A stretch of 64,000 nt of DNA, taken from Salinarimonas chemoclinalis (GTDB lineage: Bacteria > Pseudomonadota > Alphaproteobacteria > Rhizobiales > Beijerinckiaceae). Positions 29,168 to 40,264 of the stretch are shown piece after piece; within the stretch, counting starts at the first letter, position 1; every line of letters begins with the position of its first letter. The translations under genes were made by a program, and so were the position numbers. The notes under the pieces are model-generated. The model saw only the letters and a program-made list of their open reading frames with translations. It made no database searches and was not told the DNA's origin. The DNA lies in NCBI RefSeq assembly GCF_041514305.1, contig NZ_JBGMWH010000002.1:248001-312000 (forward strand). The letters are read 5' to 3'.

Positions 29168-31924
29168 ATGCCCGCCGCCTTCGACGAAGCGCATTCCCTC
29201 CGCTCCCCGTCCGGAGAGGCGCCCGCCGATCCCTGGCACGCCCTTCGGCCGAAGGAGGCGCTCGAGCGGCTGGAGGTTCCGCCGCACGGCCTCTCCGACG
29301 AGGAGGCCGCGCGGCGGCTCGCGGCGCACGGTCCCAACCGCCTGCCGCAGCCCAAGACACGCGGGCCGCTCGAACGGCTGTTCGCGCAGATCAACTCGGT
29401 CCTGATCTACATCCTTCTCGTGGCTGCCGCCGTCACCGCGCTCCTCGGTCACTGGATCGACACCGCCGTGATCCTGGCGGTGGTCGTCGCCAATGTCGGC
29501 ATCGGCTTCGTCCAGGAGGGGCGGGCCGAGGCGGCGCTGGAGGCGATCCGCGGCATGCTCGCGCCCAGGGCGGCGGCGTTGCGCGGCGGGCGGCGCGTGG
29601 GCCTTCCGGGAGAGGAGCTCGTGCCCGGCGACATCGTCCTCGTCGAGGCGGGCGACCGGGTGCCGGCGGACCTGCGCGTCGTCGAGGCGCGCAACCTGCG
29701 CATCGAGGAGGCGGCGCTCACCGGCGAGAGCGTCCCGGCGGAGAAGTCCGTCCACCCCGTCGACGCGCAGGCGCAGCTCGGCGACCGCGTCTCGATGGCC
29801 TATTCGGGGACCATGGTGACCGCGGGCTCGGGGCGCGGCGTCGTCGTCGCGACGGGCGGGAGGACCGAGATCGGCCGCATCTCGGGTCTCATCGCCGGGG
29901 TGCAGGAGCTCACGACGCCGCTGCTGCGCCAGATCGACGCCTTCGCGCGAATCCTGGCCGTGGTGATCGTCGGGGCCGCCGCGGCGGTGCTCGCCTTCGG
30001 CTGGTTCGTCCGGGGCTACCCGTTCGACGAGCTGTTCATCGCCGTCGTCGGCCTCGTCGTCGCGGCGATCCCGGAGGGGCTGCCGGCGCTGCTCACGATC
30101 ACGCTCGCCATCGGCGTCCAGGGCATGGCGCGGCGCAAGGCGGTCGTGCGCCGGATGCCGGCGATCGAGACGCTGGGCGCCGTCGCGGTGATCTGCTCCG
30201 ACAAGACCGGCACGCTCACCCGCAACGAGATGATGGCGGCCACAGTGGTGGCCGGCGGCGTCGCCTACGAGGTCTCCGGCGAGGGCTATGCGCCGGAAGG
30301 CCGCTTCACGCGGGACGGGAGCGATGTCGATCCCGCCGAGGAGCCGCTCCTCGCCGATCTCGCCCGCGCCGCGCTCCTGTGCAACGACGCCGCGCTGACG
30401 CGCACCGAGCACGGCTGGCGGGTCGAGGGCGATCCGATGGAGGGCGCGCTGGTCGCGCTCGCCGCCAAGGCGGGCTTCGACGCGCACGCGGAGCGCGCGG
30501 CCTGGACGCGCCTCGACGCCGTGCCCTTCGACGCCCAGCACCGCTTCATGGCGACGCTCGACCGGCCGGTCGAGGCAGGCGAAGGCGCGTACGTCTTCGT
30601 CAAGGGCGCGCCCGAGCGGCTGTTCACGATGTGCGAGACGGCGCGCGGCGCGGACGGGCGCGACGCGCCCCTCGACCGCGCGGCCTGGCACGACGAGGTG
30701 GAGCGCATCGCGGCGAAGGGGCAGCGGGTGCTCGCCTTCGCCGGTCGGCCCGCCGCCGGGGGCGAGGACATGCTCGATTTCGACGAGGTCGGCACGGGCC
30801 TCGTGCTGCTCGGCCTCGTCGGGATGATCGACCCGCCGCGGGAAGAGGCGATCGCCGCCGTCGCGGAATGCCACGCCGCCGGCATCGACGTGAAGATGAT
30901 CACCGGCGACCACGCCGCCACCGCCTCCGCCATCGCCCGTGCACTGGGGCTCGACCGCCCCGACGACGTGCTCGGCGGCCGCGACCTCGACACGCTCGAC
31001 GACGAGGCGCTGGCGGTGCGCGTGCGCGAGGTGGACGTCTTCGCCCGCACCAGCCCCGAGCACAAGATCCGCCTCGTTTCCGCGCTCCAGGCGCAGGGGC
31101 TGATCGTCGCCATGACCGGCGACGGGGTCAACGACGCGCCCGCCCTCAAGCGCGCCGACGTCGGGGTGGCGATGGGCCGCAAGGGCTCGGAGGCGGCCAA
31201 GGAGGCCGCCGACGTGGTGCTGCTCGACGACAACTTCGCCACGCTGGAAGCCGCGGTGAAGGCCGGGCGGACGGTCTACGACAACCTGCGCAAGGGCATC
31301 ACCTTCCTGCTTCCGATCAACGGCGGCGAGTCGGCGAGCCTCGTCATCGCGCTGCTGGCCGGGCTCAGCCTGCCGATCATGGCCGTCCAGATCCTGTGGG
31401 TGAACATGGTCTCGTCGGTGGTTCTCGCCGTCAGTCTCGCGTTCGAGCCGCCGGAGCCCGACGTCATGCGCCGGCGCCCGCGCGACCCGGGCAAGCGCAT
31501 CCTCGACGCGTTCCTCGTCTGGCGGGTGCTGTTCGTCTCGGGGTTGTTCACGGCGGGCATCTTCGGCGCCTACCGCTGGGGCCTCGCCCAGGGGCATGAG
31601 CCCGAGGTCGCGCGCACCATCGCGGTGAATGCGCTCGTGTCGATGGAGATCTTCTACCTCTTCGCCGTGCGCTATCTCGACAGCCCTTCGATGACCCTGA
31701 GGGGCGCGCTCGGCACGCCCGCGGTGCTGATCGTCGTCGGCGCCGTGACCACTCTCCAGCTCGCTTTCACGTACGCGCCGTTCATGAACGCGGTCTTCGT
31801 CTCGCGGCCGCTGGGGTGGACGGAGATGGCGGTGGCCCTCGGCATCGGCGTCGGGGTTCTCGTGATGTTGGAGGCGGAGAAGCTGGTTCGCCGCGGGGTC
31901 GTGACGCTTCGCGGGGGGGCCTGA
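29168..31924 (+). CDS. P2-type cation-transporting ATPase
   Basis: A 918-aa P-type ATPase. It has the N-terminal cation-ATPase domain (LSDEEAARRLAAHGPN), the actuator TGES motif (EAALTGESVPAEK), the helix-4 PEGLPALLTI segment and the phosphorylation motif DKTGTLT at Asp345. KGAPERL in the nucleotide-binding domain, MITGDH and TGDGVNDAPALK, and a six-helix C-terminal block complete it. The helix-4 PEGL form is that of SERCA/PMR1-like P2A pumps, so calcium or manganese export is likely, though a monovalent cation cannot be ruled out. There are no N-terminal metal-binding domains. It lies 79 bp after the GNAT-nitrilase gene and is convergent with the XRE gene. Confidence 0.93.
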   Translation: MPAAFDEAHSLRSPSGEAPADPWHALRPKEALERLEVPPHGLSDEEAARRLAAHGPNRLPQPKTRGPLERLFAQINSVLIYILLVAAAVTALLGHWIDTAVILAVVVANVGIGFVQEGRAEAALEAIRGMLAPRAAALRGGRRVGLPGEELVPGDIVLVEAGDRVPADLRVVEARNLRIEEAALTGESVPAEKSVHPVDAQAQLGDRVSMAYSGTMVTAGSGRGVVVATGGRTEIGRISGLIAGVQELTTPLLRQIDAFARILAVVIVGAAAAVLAFGWFVRGYPFDELFIAVVGLVVAAIPEGLPALLTITLAIGVQGMARRKAVVRRMPAIETLGAVAVICSDKTGTLTRNEMMAATVVAGGVAYEVSGEGYAPEGRFTRDGSDVDPAEEPLLADLARAALLCNDAALTRTEHGWRVEGDPMEGALVALAAKAGFDAHAERAAWTRLDAVPFDAQHRFMATLDRPVEAGEGAYVFVKGAPERLFTMCETARGADGRDAPLDRAAWHDEVERIAAKGQRVLAFAGRPAAGGEDMLDFDEVGTGLVLLGLVGMIDPPREEAIAAVAECHAAGIDVKMITGDHAATASAIARALGLDRPDDVLGGRDLDTLDDEALAVRVREVDVFARTSPEHKIRLVSALQAQGLIVAMTGDGVNDAPALKRADVGVAMGRKGSEAAKEAADVVLLDDNFATLEAAVKAGRTVYDNLRKGITFLLPINGGESASLVIALLAGLSLPIMAVQILWVNMVSSVVLAVSLAFEPPEPDVMRRRPRDPGKRILDAFLVWRVLFVSGLFTAGIFGAYRWGLAQGHEPEVARTIAVNALVSMEIFYLFAVRYLDSPSMTLRGALGTPAVLIVVGAVTTLQLAFTYAPFMNAVFVSRPLGWTEMAVALGIGVGVLVMLEAEKLVRRGVVTLRGGA

Positions 31925-31952
31925 GACGCGGCGCGGGAGCCCGTGCCGCGGC

Positions 31953-32570
31953 TCACTCCATCACGGCGGCCTTGAGGATGCACACCATCGTGGCGCGGCC
32001 GGGCTCGCCGGCGACGCAACGCACCGTGTGCGGGCGGTCGCAGCGGTAGCGCAGGGTCTCGCCGGCGCGGGCGCGCTGGACGACGCCCGCCACCTCCACC
32101 TCGAACTCGCCCTCCAGCACCGAGAGGTGCTCGACGGAGCCGCGCTGATGCGCATCCGAGTCGAGCACGCCGCCGGGATCGGAGGCGATGTCGTACCATT
32201 GCAGCCATTCGACGGTCTTGATCCAGCCGATGATGGCGAGCCGCATCTTGCCGTCGTCCGAGACGAGGATCGGCGTGTCGGGCCGCGAGGACTTCTGGAT
32301 GAAGGGCTCGTCGTCGACCGTGGCGAGCACGCGCTCGATCGAGACGTCGAGCGCCTGCGACAGCCGCCAGATCGTGGCGAGCGTCGGGTTCGTCTCGTTG
32401 CGCTCGATCTGGCTGATGATCGACTTCGCGACGCCGGACTGCTCCGCCAGCTCCGACAGCGACAGATTGTAGGCCTTGCGCAGACGCTGGACCGTCTTGC
32501 CGAGCTGGCCCGACAGGATCTGGGCTCCCGCCTCCAGCTCCCGCGTGCGCTCCTTGCCCTCGACGCCCAT
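31953..32570 (-). CDS. XRE-family regulator with cupin domain
   Basis: A 205-aa transcription factor. The helix-turn-helix spans about residues 25-82 (VQRLRKAYNLSLSELAEQSG, then VAKSIISQIERNETNPT). A cupin effector domain follows at about 130-200 (SVEHLSVLEGEFEVEV, RAGETLRYRCDRPHTVRC). This layout is that of PuuR/SutR-like regulators that sense a small metabolite. The target is unknown. It is convergent with the P-type ATPase gene, and no divergent partner lies at its start, which opens into a 140-bp gap. Confidence 0.92.
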   Translation of the reverse strand: MGVEGKERTRELEAGAQILSGQLGKTVQRLRKAYNLSLSELAEQSGVAKSIISQIERNETNPTLATIWRLSQALDVSIERVLATVDDEPFIQKSSRPDTPILVSDDGKMRLAIIGWIKTVEWLQWYDIASDPGGVLDSDAHQRGSVEHLSVLEGEFEVEVAGVVQRARAGETLRYRCDRPHTVRCVAGEPGRATMVCILKAAVME

Positions 32571-32710
32571 CAGGTTCTTCCCGCTCGACGGGGCGTTCCT
32601 TTGACCGGACGCCCGTTTGTCACTTCAAACGCACCATGCCGAACGGCGCAATCCGACGCAAGGGATTCGGACCGGATTCGCACGTCCCGGGCGTGGACCG
32701 GGCCCCCCGC

Positions 32711-33109
32711 TCAGCCGGCCTCGAGGCCGAACCGCTCGACCACCGCCGGCTGGATCGCGCCCGCCGTCATCGTCAGCAGCACGAGGCGCGCGTCGAGGCT
32801 CTCCTCGTCCTCCAGCGCCCTCTCGATGCGCGCCTCGACCCGTGCGAGCGCCGCTTCGCCGTTGGCATGGACGAAGATGTCGGGGCCGACGAGGCAATAG
32901 GCCAGGATCTCCGCGGCGGGCGCGTACGCCAGAGGCGGGGGCTCGGCCCCGTCGACCTCGTCCTTCATCAGCGAGACGGCGGCGAGCTTGATCGGCTCGC
33001 GCACGATCGCCGGGTGGACGTCGCAGCGGCGCAGCGCCTCGTCGAGGCGCCGCAGGTCCTCCGAGCGGCCGAAGCGGCCGAACAGGCCGATGGACGAGCC
33101 GCGCTTCAC
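32711..33109 (-). CDS. Hypothetical protein, 132 aa
   Basis: A 132-aa soluble protein starting at GTG 33109 with MKRGSSIGLFGRFGRSEDLR. It is mixed alpha/beta, with LAYAPAAEILAYCLVGPDIF in the middle and ARIERALEDEESLDARLVLL near the C-terminus. I do not recognise a named family, though it reads as a conserved alphaproteobacterial protein. Only 4 bp separate it from the stop of the upstream META-domain gene, so the two are almost certainly cotranscribed and translationally linked. Confidence 0.72.
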   Translation of the reverse strand: MKRGSSIGLFGRFGRSEDLRRLDEALRRCDVHPAIVREPIKLAAVSLMKDEVDGAEPPPLAYAPAAEILAYCLVGPDIFVHANGEAALARVEARIERALEDEESLDARLVLLTMTAGAIQPAVVERFGLEAG

Positions 33110-33113
33110 CGGC

Positions 33114-33584
33114 TCAGAGCGCGCGCTCGAGCACGAGCTCGCCGCGCGGCCCCTTGATCGTCAGGCGCGGCCCCTCGGTGTCCCAGGTCTGCGCGGCGCG
33201 TAGCGCCTCGAGGAAGGTGCGCTCCTTCTGCATCGTGGCGTTGTCGCACTGCCGCCGCGTGAGCGCGAAGGGGCCCACCGCGAAACCCTGTTCGCGCAGC
33301 GGGTAGGCGGTGGCCGAATAATTGTTGCAGCCCGAGAAGCCGCGCAGGCGGAAGGTCTCGTCGAGCGTCATCGCCGGGCGCTCGCCATCGAAGGCACGCC
33401 CGTCGAGGGTCGCGGCCTCGAAGGTGACGCCCGTCGGGAACTGCTTGGGCATCATCGGCGGCGGAACCGCCGGCGCCTGCTGCTCGGACGGGTCGGGCAT
33501 GCCGAATCCCCCCTGTGCCGACGCCTGCGGTGCGCCGGCGAGGGCTGCGAGGAGCGCGAGGGCCGCGACGCGCGACGCTGTCAT
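33114..33584 (-). CDS. META domain (HslJ-like) secreted protein
   Basis: A 156-aa exported protein with a signal peptide (MTASRVAALALLAALAG, cleavage after PQASAQ). A Pro- and Gly-rich linker is followed by a META/HslJ-type domain: LRGFSGCNNYSATAY is its signature, then TRRQCDNATMQKERTFLEAL. Two cysteines are in conserved positions. HslJ relatives affect outer-membrane and stress resistance in other bacteria; the role here is unknown. It overlaps no neighbour and is followed after 4 bp by the 132-aa hypothetical gene. Confidence 0.86.
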   Translation of the reverse strand: MTASRVAALALLAALAGAPQASAQGGFGMPDPSEQQAPAVPPPMMPKQFPTGVTFEAATLDGRAFDGERPAMTLDETFRLRGFSGCNNYSATAYPLREQGFAVGPFALTRRQCDNATMQKERTFLEALRAAQTWDTEGPRLTIKGPRGELVLERAL

Positions 33585-33689
33585 GGGTGGAGAACTCCGG
33601 TCTCGACGGGATGCGCGGGACCATAGAGAGACGGACCGGGTCGCGCAAGAAAATGCGCGGGGCGCGTGATCCGCCGCCGCGGGAGACGC

Positions 33690-33792
33690 GTAGGCGTCAG
33701 TGAAGTTCGGTCATGAGCTTCCTTCCCGCGGCGCTCCCCTTCCCGCGCGCGCCGCACACTCCCAGCCGCCCCTCACGGGGCGGCTTTTTTTC
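33690..33792 (+). ncRNA. Candidate small RNA ending at an orphan terminator
   Basis: A plus-strand segment ending in a strong intrinsic terminator, although both flanking protein genes are on the minus strand. The segment before the stem carries pyrimidine-rich patches (CTTCCTTCCC, CTCCCCTTCCC, ACTCCC) separated by GC-rich stretches. Such anti-Shine-Dalgarno-like loops are typical of some alphaproteobacterial sRNAs. The 5' end is a guess because no clear promoter was found. Existence of a transcript is inference. Confidence 0.35.
33764..33792 (+). terminator. Strong plus-strand intrinsic terminator without a plus-strand gene
   Basis: AGCCGCCCC (33764-33772) and GGGGCGGCT (33777-33785) form a perfect 9-bp stem with a TCAC loop, followed by a run of T ending at 33792. 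On the minus strand the hairpin is preceded by A and not followed by T, so it does not serve hisG. It may end an unannotated RNA. Confidence 0.8.
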
Positions 33793-33866
33793 AGGCGCGG
33801 GCCTCGGCTTCCGGGCTCGTCGATTCACACATCTCCTGCGCCCGTCCCGGCCGCGGACGACCCCTG

Positions 33867-33934
33867 TCCTTCCCCTACAGGAAGGAGGACGCCACGACCA
33901 CGCCACGACCACGCCACGACCACGCCACGACCAC
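33867..33934. repeat. Short inverted repeat followed by four 11-bp tandem repeats
   Basis: TCCTTCC (33867-33873) and GGAAGGA (33880-33886) form a small hairpin. Next to it the 11-bp unit GCCACGACCAC is repeated four times without change (33891-33934). The array lies 51 bp after the hisG stop. Its length of 44 bp and perfect identity suggest recent slippage. Confidence 0.9.
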
Positions 33935-33985
33935 GCATCGCCGGGCCGGTGCTTCGCCGCGACGTGCCGCAGACGTGTGCATCGA

Positions 33986-34969
33986 CTAGGCTTCCGGGGG
34001 CGGGCCGATCCGGGCCTCCAGCCGGGCGAGGAGCGGGTTCTCCGCGCGGAAGACGTAGTCGAGGCTGCGCACGGTCACGTCCGCCGCGCCGACCCGCGCC
34101 AGCGCGTCGACGAGCGCGAACACGTTCTCCTTCGGGCAATGCAGCACCAGCTCGGGTGCGGTGGGGCCGTAGGGCGCGCGGGCGCCGTGGCGCTCGCCCT
34201 GCGCGATCGCGGCCTCGGCCTCGTCGGAGGCGATGCGCGCGCGGATCTCGCGGGTGGTGCGCGCCGCCTCCTCCGCGGCGATCCGTCCCAGGATGGCGCG
34301 CGCGGCGCTCCGCGCCTCGTCGGTCCAGGGCGCGTGCAGCGAGGCGACGAGGTTCGCCTCCGAGCGCAGCATCACGCCGTCGTCGAGCACCTTGAGCGCG
34401 TTGGCGGCGAGGGTGGCGCCGGTCGTGGTGATGTCGACGATGATCTCCGCGGCACCGGATGCCGGAGCGCCCTCGGTGGCGCCGAGCGACTCGACGATGC
34501 GGTAGTCGGCCACGCCGTGACCGGCGAAGAACCGCCGGGTCAGGTTCACGTACTTGGTCGCGACCCGCATCTTGCGGCCGTGGCGCACGCGCAGATCGAC
34601 CGCGACCTCGTCGAGGTCGCTCATCGTGCGCACGTCGATCCAGGCCTGCGGCACGGCGACGACGACGTTGGCCTGTCCGAAGCCGAGCGGCGTGAGGAGC
34701 GCCACCGCCGCGTCGGCGTCCGGCATCTGCTCGCGCACGAGGTCCTCGCCGGTGACGCCGAGATGCGCCTGGCCCGTGGCGAGCTGGGTCGTGATCTCGC
34801 TCGCCGAGAGGAACTTGACGAGGACACCCGGCAGGCCGGCGATGAGGCCGTGATAGTCCCGCGCGCCGCGGCCCTGCTGAAAGCCGAGGCCCGCGCGGGC
34901 GAAGAAGGCGCTCGCGTTCTCCTGGAGCCGACCCTTCGAGGGCACGGCGATGACGAGGGGGGCGCTCAT
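33986..34969 (-). CDS. hisG: ATP phosphoribosyltransferase, catalytic subunit
   Basis: A 327-aa first enzyme of histidine synthesis, joining ATP and PRPP. Typical segments are VIAVPSKGRLQE at the start, FLSASEITTQLATGQAHLGVTGEDLV, and RVATKYVNLTRRFFAGHG. The PRPP-binding loop is EIIVDITTTGATLAANALKV. The ATG at 34969 overlaps the hisZ stop as ATGA (34966-34969). HisZ normally accompanies short HisG, yet this one carries about 100 extra C-terminal residues ending in an ACT-like stretch (VFALVDALARVGAADVTVRS). This form is common in alphaproteobacteria as far as I recall. Confidence 0.95.
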   Translation of the reverse strand: MSAPLVIAVPSKGRLQENASAFFARAGLGFQQGRGARDYHGLIAGLPGVLVKFLSASEITTQLATGQAHLGVTGEDLVREQMPDADAAVALLTPLGFGQANVVVAVPQAWIDVRTMSDLDEVAVDLRVRHGRKMRVATKYVNLTRRFFAGHGVADYRIVESLGATEGAPASGAAEIIVDITTTGATLAANALKVLDDGVMLRSEANLVASLHAPWTDEARSAARAILGRIAAEEAARTTREIRARIASDEAEAAIAQGERHGARAPYGPTAPELVLHCPKENVFALVDALARVGAADVTVRSLDYVFRAENPLLARLEARIGPPPEA

Positions 34970-36093
34970 GCCGTCTCTCCGCCGTTCGCGTTCGCCAGCG
35001 ACGCCGCGATCCGATCGATCCAGAAGGAGCAGCCGACGGCGGGCACGGGCTCGGGCGCGCCGAGCCGCGTCAGCAGCCGGTCGTAGCGCCCGCCGCCGAC
35101 GAGCGGCCGGCCCTCGGCGTCGTCGCGCGCCGTCGCCTCGAAGATGAAGCCGGTATAATAGTCGAGGTTGCGGGCGAAATCGGCGTGGAAGGCCAGCGCG
35201 CCGACGTCGACGCCTCGCGCCGCCATGAAGCCGGTGCGCTCCTCGAACAGGCCGATCGCCGGCTCGACGGCGAGGCCCGTCTCCGCCGCCAGCGCGCGCA
35301 CCCGCGCCGCCGCCGCGTCGGGATCGCCGCGGATGGCGAGATAGGCGCTCAGCACCTCGCGGGCGCGGGCGTCGAGGCCGTTGCCGCGGCGGCCGGCGCG
35401 GGCGAGGAAGCGCTCGGCGATCTCGCCGGCGCTGCGCCCGCCCACCGTGCTGATGCCGGCGATGGCCAGCACGTCCTCGACGAAGGCGTGGGCCGCCTGC
35501 GGGTCCTGGCCCTCGAGCGCGGCGAGCAGCCCCGCGTGCTCGACGAGGTCCGGCTCGGGCGCTGCGTCGAGGATGGTCGCGGCGCGGCCCGAGACGATGG
35601 CGCGGATGAGGCGGCTCTTGGCCGCGGGCGCGACGCCGAGCGCGTCGACGATCGCCTCGAGGAGGCCGACGTCGCCGAGCCTGACGTCGTGGGCCACGCC
35701 GAGCGCCTCGAGCGCCTCGAGCGCCAGCGCGAGCGCTTCGGCGTCGGCGGCGGCGACGTCCCCGCGGCCGATCGATTCGATGCCGGCCTGGCGGAACTCG
35801 CCCGTCTCGCCGGCGCGCAGGCGGAAGACGGGGCCGGCGTAGCAATGGGCCGCGGCCGCGGTGCCGTGGGTGGAGAGATGCGCGCGGCAGACCGGGATCG
35901 TGTAGTCCGGCCGCAGGCACAGCTCGGCGCCGCTCGCGTCGCTCGTCACGAACAGACGCCGGCGGATGTCCTCGCCCGAGAGGTCGAGGAAGACCTCCGC
36001 CGGCTGCAGCACCGGCGGCTCGAGCGGCACGTAGCCCTCGCGGTCGAAGAGGCCGAGGAGGATCTCCTCGGCGCGCGTCTCGTATGCGTTCAT
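34966..36093 (-). CDS. hisZ: ATP phosphoribosyltransferase regulatory subunit
   Basis: A 375-aa paralogue of histidyl-tRNA synthetase that lacks the tRNA-binding domain and regulates HisG. The class II core is visible: YVPLEPPVLQPAEVFLDLSG, then ELCLRPDYTIPVCRAHL (motif 2 region), GEFRQAGIESIG, and a late LDYYTGFIFEA with VGGGRYDRLL. It starts at ATG 36093 and is followed by hisG through an ATGA overlap, giving equal output of the two subunits. The other his genes are elsewhere. Confidence 0.95.
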   Translation of the reverse strand: MNAYETRAEEILLGLFDREGYVPLEPPVLQPAEVFLDLSGEDIRRRLFVTSDASGAELCLRPDYTIPVCRAHLSTHGTAAAAHCYAGPVFRLRAGETGEFRQAGIESIGRGDVAAADAEALALALEALEALGVAHDVRLGDVGLLEAIVDALGVAPAAKSRLIRAIVSGRAATILDAAPEPDLVEHAGLLAALEGQDPQAAHAFVEDVLAIAGISTVGGRSAGEIAERFLARAGRRGNGLDARAREVLSAYLAIRGDPDAAAARVRALAAETGLAVEPAIGLFEERTGFMAARGVDVGALAFHADFARNLDYYTGFIFEATARDDAEGRPLVGGGRYDRLLTRLGAPEPVPAVGCSFWIDRIAASLANANGGETA

Positions 36094-36201
36094 GGTCCCG
36101 CTCCCGCCGCGACGTCTAGCAGGGCCGGCGCCGCTGGGGAACGGGCTTCTCCGCGCAGGGTGAACGGTCTCGGCGCCGGGCCGTCGGCGCCCGCGCGTGC
36201 C

Positions 36202-38355
<2,154 letters not shown>

Positions 38356-38359
38356 CGCC

Positions 38360-39301
38360 TCAATCCTTCAGGGAGATCTCGCGGATGCCGTCGGCGAGGA
38401 GGTTGAAGCCGAGCACCAGCGACGAGATCGCGATCACGGGGAAGATCGTCATGTGCGGCGCGAAGGTCGCCATCGAACGGGTCTGGTTGACCATGCCGCC
38501 CCAGTCCGGGTCCGGCGGCGGCAGGCCGAGCCCGAGGAAGCCGAGGACGCCGATGGTGATGATCGTGTAGCCGAGCCGCAGGCAGGCATCGACGATGAGC
38601 GGGCCGCGGGCGTTGGGCAGGATCTCGACGAACATGATCCAGGCCGTGCTCTCGCCCCGCGTCTGCGCAGCGGCGACGTAGTCCCGGTTCCTGAGGTCGA
38701 GCACGAGCCCGCGCACGATCCGCATGATCCCCGGCGCGCTCGCGAAGGTGACGGCGAGCACGATGTTGATGCCCGAGGCGCCGAACGTCGAGATGATGAC
38801 GACGTAGAGCACCAGGATCGGGAAGGAGAGGATGATGTCCGACAGACGCGAGAGCACGTCGTCCACCCAGCCGCGCTTGTAGCCGGCCAAGAGCCCCATC
38901 ACGATCCCCACCGCGAAGGCGCAGCCCGTGGCCACGGGGGCGTAGAACAGCACCGTGCGCGAGCCCCAGATCACCCGGCTGAGGATGTCGCGCCCGAGAT
39001 GATCCGCCCCGAGCAGGAAGGTGCCGCCCTCCGGGTGCGGCGCGCCGGGCGGCGCGAAGGGCACGAACTGCGCGTTCGGGTCGAACGGCGCGAGCCAGGG
39101 GGCCAGCAGCGCGACGACGACCCAGAAGCCCACGAGGCCCGCGCCGATCATCGCCACCGTGCTCTCGCGCAGGAGCGCGAGCCCGCCGCCGATCGGCCGC
39201 AGCGGCCCGCGCAGCCGCGCGCGCAGGCCGCGCGGCGCCGCGGCCTCGGGGATCGGCGGCCGGGGCGCGACGTCGGGGCGCACGGCGGAGGTGTCGCTCA
39301 T
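38360..39301 (-). CDS. Dipeptide-type ABC permease, DppC-like
   Basis: A 313-aa inner-membrane permease. A polar N-terminus of about 40 residues is followed by the DppC-type helix (MIGAGLVGFWVVVALLAPWLAPFDP). The periplasmic segment has FLLGADHLGRDILSRVIWGS, the sequence that defines this subunit. The EAA loop region YVAAAQTRGESTAWIMFVEILPN touches the ATPase. It starts at ATG 39301, 13 bp after the DppB-like gene, and ends 4 bp before the ATPase gene. Confidence 0.95.
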   Translation of the reverse strand: MSDTSAVRPDVAPRPPIPEAAAPRGLRARLRGPLRPIGGGLALLRESTVAMIGAGLVGFWVVVALLAPWLAPFDPNAQFVPFAPPGAPHPEGGTFLLGADHLGRDILSRVIWGSRTVLFYAPVATGCAFAVGIVMGLLAGYKRGWVDDVLSRLSDIILSFPILVLYVVIISTFGASGINIVLAVTFASAPGIMRIVRGLVLDLRNRDYVAAAQTRGESTAWIMFVEILPNARGPLIVDACLRLGYTIITIGVLGFLGLGLPPPDPDWGGMVNQTRSMATFAPHMTIFPVIAISSLVLGFNLLADGIREISLKD

Positions 39302-39314
39302 CGTGCGGGCCTCC

Positions 39315-40247
39315 TCACGCGAAGCGGATGCGTGGGTTGAGATAGGTGTAGCCGATGTCCGCGATCGTCTGCGTGGCGACGGCGACGAACACGGCGACCA
39401 TGGCGCAGGCCTGGATCAGGTAGATGTCCTGGTTGAGCGACGCCTCCAGGAGAAGTGCGCCGAAGCCCTTGTAGGCGAAGAAGAATTCCACCACGATCAC
39501 GCCCGAGAGCAGCCAGTTGATCTGCAGCATGATCACGGTGAACGGTGCGATCAGCGCATTGCGCAGCGCGTGGCGCAGGATCACCTGGCGGTAGGGCAGG
39601 CCCTTGAGGATCGCGGTGCGGATGTAGGGTGTCTGCATCACCTCGGCCATCGATGCGCGGGTCATCCGCGCGATGTAGCCGAAGCCGTAGAGCACGAGCA
39701 CCGTGACCGGCAGGACGAGCTCGCGCCAGGCGAAGCCGTCGTTCATGGAGCTGGTGCCCGGCAGCCAGCCGAGCCAGAACACGAAGAGGAACGTGACGAG
39801 CACCGCGGAGGCGAACTCGGGGATCGAGGTGGTGACGATCGATCCGACCGAGATCGATCGGTCGAGCCGCGATCCCTCCCGCATGCCGGCGAGGACGCCG
39901 AGCACGAGCGCGAGCGGGATCATCACGCCGAAGGTGACCGCGCCCAGGATCGCCGTGTTGGCGAGCCGCGGCCACAGTACCTCCGAGACGGGCACCCGGA
40001 AGCGGATCGACTGGCCGAAATCCCCGCGCAGGATGTCGCCGAGCCATTCGGCGTAGCGCACGTGCAGCGGCCGATCGTAGCCGTTGGCGGTGAGCCACAG
40101 CGCGCGCTGCTCCTGCGTGGTGTAGGGCCCGAGCACCTTCACGGCGACGGCGTCGCCGTTCACCTCGAGCAGGAGGAAGAGGAGGATCGAGACCGCCAGC
40201 ATGGTCAGCGCCATGAAGGCCAGCCGCTTGCCGAGGAAGACCAGCAT
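39315..40247 (-). CDS. Dipeptide-type ABC permease, DppB-like
   Basis: A 310-aa permease with six helices. It starts MLVFLGKRLAFMALTMLAVS and has the periplasmic region NGYDRPLHVRYAEWLGDILRGDFGQSIRF typical of DppB, though the PGDP motif found in many relatives is replaced by NGDAVAVKVLG. The EAA loop YIARMTRASMAEVMQTPYIRTA is present. It starts 51 bp downstream of the binding-protein gene, across a strong hairpin at 40265-40289. Confidence 0.94.
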   Translation of the reverse strand: MLVFLGKRLAFMALTMLAVSILLFLLLEVNGDAVAVKVLGPYTTQEQRALWLTANGYDRPLHVRYAEWLGDILRGDFGQSIRFRVPVSEVLWPRLANTAILGAVTFGVMIPLALVLGVLAGMREGSRLDRSISVGSIVTTSIPEFASAVLVTFLFVFWLGWLPGTSSMNDGFAWRELVLPVTVLVLYGFGYIARMTRASMAEVMQTPYIRTAILKGLPYRQVILRHALRNALIAPFTVIMLQINWLLSGVIVVEFFFAYKGFGALLLEASLNQDIYLIQACAMVAVFVAVATQTIADIGYTYLNPRIRFA

Positions 40248-40264
40248 GGCGCGAATGCCCGCGT

